Shown one piece after another: positions 1 through 5,040 of a stretch of DNA of 11,873 nucleotides. Each line of letters begins with the position of its first letter. The first letter of the stretch is position 1. Below the pieces are notes generated by a model, which worked only from the letters and a program-made list of their open reading frames with translations, ran no database searches and was not told the DNA's origin. The DNA is from JAFDVL01 sp043736395 (lineage in GTDB: Bacteria > Acidobacteriota > Blastocatellia > RBC074): NCBI GenBank assembly GCA_043736395.1, contig JAYTCQ010000161.1, positions 1 to 11,873 of the forward strand, in the 5' to 3' direction. The position numbers were made by a program, and so were the translations under genes.

Positions 1-2
1 AT

Positions 3-986
3 ATGAATTACAAAGAATTAGGTCGTACCGGATTTCGTGTCTCGTCCATCAGCTTCGGAGCCTGGGCCGTAGGCGGTTCGTGGGGTGATGTCGAAGACGC
101 TGAATCATTAGCGGCTCTGCATCGCGCCGTAGATTTAGGCGTAAATTTTTTTGATACTGCGGATGTCTACGGCGACGGTCGTAGCGAACGATTACTGGCG
201 CAACTCAAGAGCGAACGATCCGAAGAAATAATTATTCCTACCAAAGCCGGACGCCGCTTAAATCCGCATACAGCGGATGGGTACAACGAAGAAAATCTCA
301 CAGCGTTCGTCGAACGAAGTCTGCAAAATCTCGCCACGGATGCGTTGGATTTAGTGCAGCTGCATTGCCCGCCGACCGATGTTTATTACCGTCCTGAAGT
401 TTTTGCCGCGTTGGACAAATTAGTTGAGCAAGGCAAAATTCGTTATTACGGCGTCAGCGTTGAACGCGTCGAAGAAGCGCTGAAAGCCATCGAATACCCC
501 GGCGTCCAATCGGTACAAATTATTTTTAATATGTTCCGGCAACGTCCGGCGGATTTATTTTTTGCGGAAGCGAAGAAAAAACAAATTGGGATTCTGGCGC
601 GCTTGCCTCTGTCCTCTGGAATGCTAACGGGTAAATTAAATTCCAACAGTCAATTCGCAGCAGACGATCATCGTGCCTTCAATCGGCACGGCGAAGCTTT
701 CGACAAGGGTGAGACATTTTCAGGAATTGACTATGAAACCCAACTGCAAGCTGTTGAAGAAATTCGCGCTTTATTACCTGAAGGCATGACAATGGCGCAG
801 TTCGCGCTCCGATGGATTCTAATGCACGATGCTGTGACGTGCGCAATCCCGGGCGGGAAGCGCCCAACTCAAGTTGAGGACAATGTAGCGGCGGCGGATT
901 TTCCGGAAATCAGTTCTGCCACAATGCTTCAAATTCAGAATTTGTACGTGGAAAAGATTCGTCCTCTCGTACACCAACGTTGGTAG
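3..986 (+). CDS. Aldo/keto reductase family oxidoreductase
   Basis: A complete 327-residue protein of the aldo/keto reductase family, a cytosolic TIM-barrel enzyme that uses NAD(P)H to reduce aldehydes and ketones or the reverse. The N-terminus (YKELGRTGFRVSSISFGAW) is the usual family opening, so the ATG at 3 is very likely the true start. Its ribosome-binding site lies outside the window. The catalytic tetrad is visible: Asp51 and Tyr56 in FDTADVYGDGRSE, Lys81 in PTKAG and His121 in LVQLHCPP. The C-terminal part (LRWILMHDAVTCAIPGGKRPTQVEDN) is the usual cofactor-phosphate-binding segment. Length is normal for the family. The substrate cannot be predicted. The gene ends 4 bases before the convergent gene at 991-1377, with no terminator between them. 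A 12-bp palindrome (ACCAACGTTGGT, 973-984) overlaps the stop codon and is probably incidental. Confidence 0.95.
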   Translation: MNYKELGRTGFRVSSISFGAWAVGGSWGDVEDAESLAALHRAVDLGVNFFDTADVYGDGRSERLLAQLKSERSEEIIIPTKAGRRLNPHTADGYNEENLTAFVERSLQNLATDALDLVQLHCPPTDVYYRPEVFAALDKLVEQGKIRYYGVSVERVEEALKAIEYPGVQSVQIIFNMFRQRPADLFFAEAKKKQIGILARLPLSSGMLTGKLNSNSQFAADDHRAFNRHGEAFDKGETFSGIDYETQLQAVEEIRALLPEGMTMAQFALRWILMHDAVTCAIPGGKRPTQVEDNVAAADFPEISSATMLQIQNLYVEKIRPLVHQRW

Positions 987-990
987 TCCG

Positions 991-1377
991 TTAAGACACC
1001 CGACTCATTTCAGAAGCATTTGCCAACATCAACTGGCAGTATTCAGCGCAGTTACGACACTGCTGCGCACAAGCATTCATAGCGCTATCATCAGTGAATC
1101 GTTCACAATCTACAGCGCATAAAAGGCAAATCTCAGCACAACTACCACAAATAGTAGAGTATTTATCAGAAGACCGGATTAAATAACTCACAGTTGTCCG
1201 GCAAATCTCAGCGCAATCCAATAATCTTTGGATCATATTTGAGGAAGAGTAATCGCCGCCTTTATCGAGGCAATATCTAACGGCTTGCAAAGTGTGCCGA
1301 TAGCTTTCAATGCATTGTTGGATGCATTCTTCATTTTGTTGGCCCATCTGATGAGGTGATTTAGCCTGTGTTAACAT
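991..1377 (-). CDS. Csp-like four-helix-bundle copper-storage protein (DUF326-type)
   Basis: A 128-residue soluble protein with 14 cysteines (18, 22, 36, 55, 59, 77, 80, 84, 87, 91, 103, 107, 110, 114). Most are arranged as CxxxC or CxxC pairs on predicted helices, for example CAEICRTTV, CGSCAEICLLCAVDC and CAQQCRNCAEYC. This matches the four-helix-bundle Csp family, in which cysteines lining the core bind many Cu(I) ions. There is no signal peptide, so it resembles the cytosolic Csp3 type. The ATG at 1377 is preceded by an AAGG-type ribosome-binding site (TAAGGTAAAAAT). The gene is divergent from the CHRD gene at 1826 and convergent with the aldo/keto reductase. A CopY/BlaI-type operator at 1449-1462 lies about 72 bases upstream of the start and suggests metal-responsive repression. 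The family call is strong; copper specificity is inferred. Confidence 0.88.
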   Translation of the reverse strand: MLTQAKSPHQMGQQNEECIQQCIESYRHTLQAVRYCLDKGGDYSSSNMIQRLLDCAEICRTTVSYLIRSSDKYSTICGSCAEICLLCAVDCERFTDDSAMNACAQQCRNCAEYCQLMLANASEMSRVS

Positions 1378-1448
1378 ATTTTTACCTTATTAATTCAATC
1401 CAAACATTTTATATTTGATACAATACCAACTTCCGTTCGTATGTTTTT

Positions 1449-1462
1449 CATACAAGTGTATG
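1449..1462. promoter_or_regulatory. CopY/BlaI-type operator (TACA-N2-TGTA box)
   Basis: The sequence CATACAAGTGTATG is a perfect inverted repeat with 6-bp arms and a 2-bp centre. Its core, TACAAGTGTA at 1451-1460, fits the cop box (TACA-N2-TGTA) bound by CopY copper-responsive repressors and the related BlaI/MecI family. By eye it is the only such 10-mer in the window. It lies 72-85 bases upstream of the copper-storage start codon. A third half site (GTATG, 1439-1443) sits just beside it on the gene side. No repressor gene is in the window, so the regulator is inferred. Confidence 0.5.
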
Positions 1463-1532
1463 TAAAAACTTCAATTGATATAGTTAATAAGACTAATCGT
1501 TCACTTATTAACGTAATCATTTTAATTTAGTG

Positions 1533-1560
1533 CAAACCACAGGCCAAACCGTAGCAAACC
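1533..1560. repeat. Three helically phased CAAACC direct repeats
   Basis: CAAACC occurs at 1533-1538, 1545-1550 and 1555-1560, with starts 12 and 10 bases apart, close to one DNA turn. An inverted copy (GGTTTG) is at 1631-1636. Such spacing can mark a transcription-factor array, but the motif is short and not recognised, so chance clustering is possible. Confidence 0.3.
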
Positions 1561-1700
1561 AAGCCAATAAACTAAGAAATCCTTGATATTTCCCTGTATA
1601 AACTAAATATATTTATGGCTCCATTCTCTTGGTTTGGTATGCAGCTTGCCTTAGTTAGTTATATTTGAAAATCAATTAGGTTGATACCTGAGTGATTGTT

Positions 1701-1715
1701 TGACGATGATTGTCA
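1701..1715. promoter_or_regulatory. 15-bp palindrome, possible operator
   Basis: TGACGATGATTGTCA pairs at 6 of 7 positions around its centre, with a TGAC...GTCA outer core. It sits 110-125 bases upstream of the CHRD-domain gene. Short palindromes of this kind are typical of dimeric repressor or activator sites. No specific regulator can be named. Confidence 0.25.
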
Positions 1716-1747
1716 GATATTACGGGTACATAACTAAGTATTTCGTT

Positions 1748-1775
1748 CTGACATTATTATCATTAGATTATTAAT
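1748..1775 (+). promoter_or_regulatory. Candidate promoter for the CHRD-domain gene
   Basis: A CTGACA hexamer at 1748-1753 (5 of 6 to the -35 consensus) is followed after 16 bases by ATTAAT at 1770-1775 (4 of 6 to the -10 consensus). Transcription would begin near 1782, just ahead of the palindrome at 1785-1809. The region is AT-rich, so this is only a plausible call. Confidence 0.25.
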
Positions 1776-1784
1776 AGTCGGCAG

Positions 1785-1809
1785 CTAACATTGTTTTCAA
1801 CATTGTTAG
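1785..1809. promoter_or_regulatory. 25-bp palindrome made of two AACATTGTT copies
   Basis: Two exact copies of AACATTGTT (1787-1795 and 1799-1807) are separated by TTC and flanked by CT and AG. The whole pairs at 10 of 12 positions about its centre, and each 9-mer is itself nearly palindromic (AACA-T-TGTT). It ends 6 bases before the AAGGAG ribosome-binding site of the CHRD gene. It could be a double operator at the transcription start or a hairpin in the 5' untranslated RNA. Confidence 0.45.
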
Positions 1810-1825
1810 TGTATTAAGGAGATAT

Positions 1826-2305
1826 ATGAAAAGAGCAGGATTACTTTTTGGTTTATTGACCTTCTTTGTTGTTGGTCTGACTGGTTTTGGAATGTTCCAA
1901 AATAAGGATGCTCAAAACAAAGATAAAGATAAAGGAAAAATGGAGGGAGGCCATATGATGAAAGTCATGTTGTCAGGTTCTACGGAAGTTCCTGGCCCTG
2001 GCGATCCCGACGGAAGCGGTGACACCAGCATCACGATTAATGAAAAACAAGGACAACTTTGTTTTGAAGTTAATGTCAATGATATTGGCAAGCCAACTGC
2101 CGCGCATATCCATAAAGCCGCCACTGGACAATCAGGTCCACCAGTTATTACCCTCACCGAAAAAAATGGTACCTGGAATGGCTGTGCGACAGCTGATGCT
2201 GCTTTAATCAAAGATATTAAGCAGAATCCGGCCAATTATTATTTTAATGTTCACAACGCTGAATTCCCCGATGGTGCCTTACGAGGTCAACTTTCCGGCA
2301 AATAA
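1826..2305 (+). CDS. Exported CHRD-domain protein
   Basis: A 159-residue protein with a clear N-terminal export signal (KR followed by a hydrophobic stretch at about residues 5-24). A short Lys/Asp-rich linker (about 25-38, NKDAQNKDKDKGK) follows, then one CHRD domain (about 45-157). CHRD hallmarks are the LSGSTEVPG opening, TAAHIHKAATGQSGPPV (with His94 and His96) and YFNVHNAEFPDGALRGQL near the end. Cys79 and Cys120 could form a disulfide in the periplasm. CHRD domains were first described in chordin; in bacteria they are common in small secreted proteins of unknown function. The start is set by AAGGAG at 1816-1821. A hairpin plus T-run follows the stop, so the gene is probably monocistronic. 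The histidines and the neighbouring metal-binding genes make metal handling possible, but that is inference. Confidence 0.88.
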   Translation: MKRAGLLFGLLTFFVVGLTGFGMFQNKDAQNKDKDKGKMEGGHMMKVMLSGSTEVPGPGDPDGSGDTSITINEKQGQLCFEVNVNDIGKPTAAHIHKAATGQSGPPVITLTEKNGTWNGCATADAALIKDIKQNPANYYFNVHNAEFPDGALRGQLSGK

Positions 2306-2334
2306 GTTTCTCTTTATGAGAAGCTACTTTTTTT
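2305..2334 (+). terminator. Rho-independent terminator after the CHRD gene
   Basis: An 8-bp stem (2305-2312 with 2318-2325, one G-U pair, TTTAT loop) overlaps the last base of the stop codon and is followed by a run of seven T at 2328-2334. This is the classic layout. It separates the CHRD gene from the YHS gene, which starts at 2370. Confidence 0.7.
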
Positions 2335-2369
2335 ATTTGTAGTTTAAATCTAATAAGAAGGAGAACAGA

Positions 2370-2573
2370 ATGAACACACAAATTGATCCCGTTTGCGGGA
2401 TGGAAGTTGATGAACAATCGGCTTCTGGTAAGTCAATTTTTCAAGGTCAGGAGTATTACTTTTGCTCAACTGGCTGTAAGCAAACTTTTGAAAATAACCC
2501 TCAACAGTATGTGGATGACTCGATGAACAGTGGAAAAGATATGAAGACTGAAAGCATGTCTCAACGTAGATAA
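2370..2573 (+). CDS. Small YHS-domain metal-binding protein
   Basis: A 67-residue protein that is almost entirely one YHS domain. The diagnostic parts are DPVCGMEV (Cys9) and YYFCSTGCKQTFENNPQQYV (Cys32 and Cys36). YHS domains occur as small stand-alone proteins and at the ends of P-type copper or heavy-metal ATPases, where the cysteines are thought to bind metal. There is no signal peptide, so the protein is probably cytosolic. The C-terminal tail (about 50-67, Ser/Met/Lys-rich) has no recognisable feature. AAGGAG at 2358-2363, six bases before the ATG, supports the start. Together with the Csp-like gene at 991-1377 this gives two cysteine-rich metal binders within 1.6 kb, suggesting shared metal-buffering roles. 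Which metal is unknown. Confidence 0.9.
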   Translation: MNTQIDPVCGMEVDEQSASGKSIFQGQEYYFCSTGCKQTFENNPQQYVDDSMNSGKDMKTESMSQRR

Positions 2574-2588
2574 ATCTACATCCTTGAA

Positions 2589-2628
2589 TTGCCGTTTACG
2601 CCTTAAAATTTTTAGGCGTAAACGGCAA
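2589..2628. terminator. Strong hairpin between convergent genes (bidirectional terminator or palindromic repeat)
   Basis: A perfect 15-bp stem pairs 2589-2603 with 2614-2628 (left arm TTGCCGTTTACGCCT). The 10-base centre is A/T only and could pair further. It lies 16 bases after the YHS stop and 66 bases from the end of the opposing TspO-like gene, the right place for a bidirectional terminator. Neither strand has a T-run after the stem, so it could instead be a dispersed palindromic repeat. Confidence 0.5.
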
Positions 2629-2694
2629 CATAATTTGTATCAACTTTTAGGAACAAAGTTTCGAATAAATTATTCATCGCTACATCTATTACTT

Positions 2695-3510
2695 TTACGT
2701 GTTAATTACTTGATTAGATTTTCCGACTTGCCAGTAATTATTTTTCCGGTGAGCCAACAGCAATACAATTCCAACCAAAACAGCCATTCCTACTGCTAAT
2801 GCCCCGACAGTGACTGAATTCGTGGGAACCGCTTGGGTGAATTGATTTACTGCAACCCCAATTAAAGCCCAGATAATCGTCAAGGCAAACGGCATATTTC
2901 CACGCGTGGCAGCAGTCACGGCAACAGCAATCAAGCCAACCAACAACAGTACAATGACACCCCAGGTTTCTTCGGTGATGCCTTGCCGATCCCAGCCCAA
3001 CGCTGTCAATGTTTGTCCAACGTTCGCGACCGCTGCGACGCTGACCCAACCCAGAAAAATGCTAAAAGTCCCATATACCAACCAATTTTCGGCGCGCGAA
3101 ATTCTGGCTCCATCACGATGAAACGAACGATACATCAGTGCCACAACTCCAATGAGCGAAAGCAGCAGCCCGCCCATCACCACTAAGCTGGCTAAAAAAT
3201 ATGATCGTTGAAAAACGAGAATCCAAACTGAAGTTGAGGCCATTGCATAGGCCGTGAGCCATCCAATCTTTCGCAGTAGCGGATTTGATCCTTCAGAAGG
3301 AAAGGCCTGCAAAACAGCATATCCAAGCGAAAGCACGTAAATTAATGTCCAGATACTAAACGTATAGCCCGCCGGAACTACGTAAGTTGGATATTGTCTT
3401 GAAACCACTCCCACGTCCGGCCCTGTAAATCCGGTGCTTGCCAGAACAGCCACGAAGGGCTGCGCAACAGCAAATAAAACATTCAGAAATTGTCGTATCT
3501 TATCGCTCAT
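2695..3510 (-). CDS. TspO/MBR-related multi-pass membrane protein
   Basis: A 271-residue integral membrane protein with about eight hydrophobic segments, running from LNVLFAVAQPFVAVLAS near the N-terminus to a last helix followed by a basic tail (LLLAHRKNNYWQ). The segment YVVPAGYTFSIWTLIYVLSLGYAVLQAF carries the P-G-F-IW-IY pattern of the tryptophan-rich TspO/MBR superfamily, membrane proteins that bind porphyrins and other hydrophobic ligands. At 271 residues it exceeds the 160-residue, five-helix classical TspO and belongs with a longer, uncharacterised group. The ATG at 3510 is chosen because GAGG lies 8 bases upstream. An ATG at 3540 and a TTG at 3543 extend the frame but have no such site. 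The gene follows the stress-protein gene by 70 bases on the same strand, so co-transcription is likely. Family assignment is moderate and function unknown. Confidence 0.65.
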   Translation of the reverse strand: MSDKIRQFLNVLFAVAQPFVAVLASTGFTGPDVGVVSRQYPTYVVPAGYTFSIWTLIYVLSLGYAVLQAFPSEGSNPLLRKIGWLTAYAMASTSVWILVFQRSYFLASLVVMGGLLLSLIGVVALMYRSFHRDGARISRAENWLVYGTFSIFLGWVSVAAVANVGQTLTALGWDRQGITEETWGVIVLLLVGLIAVAVTAATRGNMPFALTIIWALIGVAVNQFTQAVPTNSVTVGALAVGMAVLVGIVLLLAHRKNNYWQVGKSNQVINT

Positions 3511-3580
3511 AAATTTTTCCTCACAGGGTGATCCAGCCATCAATTGAAGATTACATCTGCCGATTCCCTATCACCTGATT

Positions 3581-4312
3581 TTAACGATGTATATTTCTTG
3601 CATTCAAAGACTTCCATTCATTCTCAAAGTACTCAGCATCCGCTTCGTTGCGAGGCACAACACCTAAAACAATGCTCCCGTTTTTAATATCATCCTCATA
3701 AGATTTGGCTCGTTGTTCAGGTATGCCTGAACCGATCAGAGCGCCAATGATACTTCCTGCCGCTCCTCCAGCTCCGGCTCCGGCCAGACCTAACAAAATC
3801 GGCCCGGCGACAACAATTCCAAAGCCAGGCAAAACAATACTTGTGCCGATAGCAGAAAGCGCTGCGATAATTCCGACAGTCACGCCGCCAACAGTCGAAC
3901 CAATCCCAGCGCCTTCCATCGCTTTTGTACCCTGTTCACTTTCAGCAATTTCTTCTAAAAAGTGAGTTTTTCTGACATTCTCCGACATCATCAAGCTAAT
4001 ATCTTCTCTGTTATAACCACGATTTAAGATCGAGTGATATGCCTGTTCAACTGACTTGCGATCATCAAAGGTAGCTGAAAGCCAGCTCGTCATAGTGGCT
4101 TGCGCAGCTGTTGGGACTGTATAAGAATCATCGTAAACAATATTCGTTGCCAGTCGGGCGCGACCTTCAATATTTTCACTTTCGCCTTCACGTTCAAGTT
4201 CAGCATCTCCGATGACTGTACCGACCGCTTGCTTGATCGCGCCTTTTCCGCGTTCACCATACGCTGACAACTCCTCAATAACGCTATCTTCTTTTACATC
4301 TTTTGAGACCAT
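3581..4312 (-). CDS. General stress protein with CsbD-like N-terminus and YflT-like domain
   Basis: A 243-residue protein in three parts. Residues about 18-52 (GKGAIKQAVGTVIGDAELEREGE) resemble CsbD, a small sigma-B-type stress protein family. Residues about 74-115 (SWLSATFDDRKSVEQAYHSI) and the C-terminal part (about 198-243, SYEDDIKNGSIVLGVVPRNE) match the heat-induced stress protein YflT/17M layout. Between them, residues about 133-197 form a glycine-rich hydrophobic stretch that may insert in or touch a membrane. Such proteins are linked to osmotic, oxidative and desiccation stress; the biochemical role is not known. The ATG at 4312 is preferred: the TTG at 4330 overlaps what looks like its ribosome-binding site (AAGGGA). 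The gene probably leads a minus-strand operon with the TspO-like gene. A 12-bp palindrome lies just upstream. Confidence 0.78.
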   Translation of the reverse strand: MVSKDVKEDSVIEELSAYGERGKGAIKQAVGTVIGDAELEREGESENIEGRARLATNIVYDDSYTVPTAAQATMTSWLSATFDDRKSVEQAYHSILNRGYNREDISLMMSENVRKTHFLEEIAESEQGTKAMEGAGIGSTVGGVTVGIIAALSAIGTSIVLPGFGIVVAGPILLGLAGAGAGGAAGSIIGALIGSGIPEQRAKSYEDDIKNGSIVLGVVPRNEADAEYFENEWKSLNARNIHR

Positions 4313-4328
4313 TATTTTTATTCCCTTC

Positions 4329-4340
4329 AAAGTTAACTTT
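4329..4340. promoter_or_regulatory. 12-bp palindrome upstream of the stress-protein gene
   Basis: AAAGTTAACTTT is a perfect palindrome placed just upstream of the ribosome-binding site of the minus-strand stress-protein gene. It could be an operator. In AT-rich DNA a 12-bp palindrome can also arise by chance, so confidence is low. The rest of the 281-bp gap to 4593 shows no convincing gene or structure. Confidence 0.25.
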
Positions 4341-4593
4341 TAACAATTAAAAGCACTTAGATAAACTTTTCCGTTCACCCTTTGTAACGCAATATCTGTA
4401 CCTCAATGAATTGTTGCAAGTTTTTTCATATGGGATCGAATAGATTAAAGAGATAAGGGATTTATGGCATCAAAATTGTACATGGAAGCAATGAGAAGAG
4501 TTTAGATTTAATAAATTAATTTCTTTAAAAAGAATCGGCGTAGCTTTTCAGTACAGATCGTCCGAAATTGGTACGCAAATTAAAGGAGAATAA

Positions 4594-4788
4594 ATGAACG
4601 CTAATGATCGACCTGATGTGACGCCTGACCCATTGCCACCACCCCAGTTACCCAACTTACCGGCAAGTCCTGATGACCCATTTCAACCTAATATAAATCC
4701 TACCTTGCCAGTGCCACCCGGGCCAGATGTGATTCCAGGCAAGACTGACCCGTTTAATCCCAATGCTGAGCCAGCTCCGAGAACGTAG
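4594..4788 (+). CDS. Small proline-rich protein of unknown function
   Basis: A 64-residue protein with 21 prolines (about one third) and many Asp and Asn, but no Cys and no hydrophobic segment. It has neither signal peptide nor membrane helix and is expected to be intrinsically disordered. Two loosely similar segments are visible: SPDDPFQPNINP (about residues 25-36) and KTDPFNPNAEP (about 50-60) share a DPFxPN pattern. A strong ribosome-binding site (AAAGGAG, 4582-4588) lies 5 bases before the ATG, which argues that it is a real gene rather than a chance frame. It stands alone on the plus strand between the divergent stress-protein gene and a repeat element starting 8 bases after its stop. 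No family is recognised. Confidence 0.65.
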   Translation: MNANDRPDVTPDPLPPPQLPNLPASPDDPFQPNINPTLPVPPGPDVIPGKTDPFNPNAEPAPRT

Positions 4789-4795
4789 CATATAA

Positions 4796-4934
4796 GACTG
4801 GATGGAGCGCGAGCGTCTCGCTGCCCCGTTTGCCAGCGCAGCGTCACAAACGCAGTGGCGAGCAAGTACGCTAAAAATAAAAAACCTTCCCGCCCCCTCA
4901 TGCGAGCGGCGTTGCACGCGCTCGCGCTCCAGTC
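4796..4934. repeat. 139-bp element with 16-bp terminal inverted repeats
   Basis: The right end (4919-4934, CGCTCGCGCTCCAGTC) is the exact inverse of GACTGGAGCGCGAGCG. The left end (4796-4815, GACTGGATGGAGCGCGAGCG) is the same apart from a duplicated TGGA. The termini are GC-rich and unlike the AT-rich flanks. The inside has no open frame of note and no transposase. The layout fits a miniature inverted-repeat element or a dispersed extragenic repeat. No clear target duplication flanks it. Confidence 0.55.
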
Positions 4935-5040
4935 GGTTCACTGATTGAAAAACCTGTGGCAGCATGGACAATTCCTGAACAATACAAGACAATGATTTCA
5001 CACTCTCACGGTGTCTTAATTAAAAATCGTTGGCAGAAAA

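Larger units (their letters stand above)
1378..1825. other. 448-bp divergent intergenic region, AT-rich, with several operator-like motifs
   Basis: No convincing gene lies in this stretch between two divergent genes. It is clearly more AT-rich than the flanking coding DNA. It holds, in order, a CATACA-N2-TGTATG inverted repeat (1449-1462), three phased CAAACC direct repeats (1533-1560) with one inverted copy (GGTTTG, 1631-1636), a 15-bp palindrome (1701-1715), a candidate promoter (about 1748-1775) and a 25-bp palindrome (1785-1809). It is long enough for two independently controlled promoters. Confidence 0.7.

Noticed and set aside
973..984. ACCAACGTTGGT palindrome at the aldo/keto reductase stop codon
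   Set aside because: It lies in coding sequence with no loop and no T-run, so it is probably incidental.
1750..1778. Fur-type iron box in the AT-rich stretch before the CHRD gene
   Set aside because: Only scattered matches to the 19-bp consensus were found, no better than expected in AT-rich DNA.
1912..2235. 107-residue reverse-strand frame opposite the CHRD gene
   Set aside because: It is fully antisense to a well-supported gene, with no start signals and no recognisable domain. Other antisense frames under the large genes were dismissed for the same reason.
2584..2799. 71-residue frame running through the hairpin after the YHS gene
   Set aside because: It starts at TTG without a ribosome-binding site, crosses the palindrome and overlaps the opposite-strand TspO-like gene. 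The translation resembles no protein.
3511..3543. Longer start for the TspO-like gene at ATG 3540 or TTG 3543
   Set aside because: No ribosome-binding site precedes either codon, whereas GAGG lies 8 bases before the ATG at 3510, and the extra residues (MAGSPCEEKF) are not hydrophobic or family-like.
4313..4330. TTG start at 4330 for the stress-protein gene
   Set aside because: The TTGAAGGGA stretch is better read as the ribosome-binding site for the ATG at 4312.
4464..4505. 13-codon frame (MASKLYMEAMRRV) with AAGGGA upstream, as a leader peptide
   Set aside because: Spacing to the ATG is only 3 bases, there is no attenuator-like hairpin, and no gene nearby fits leader-peptide control.
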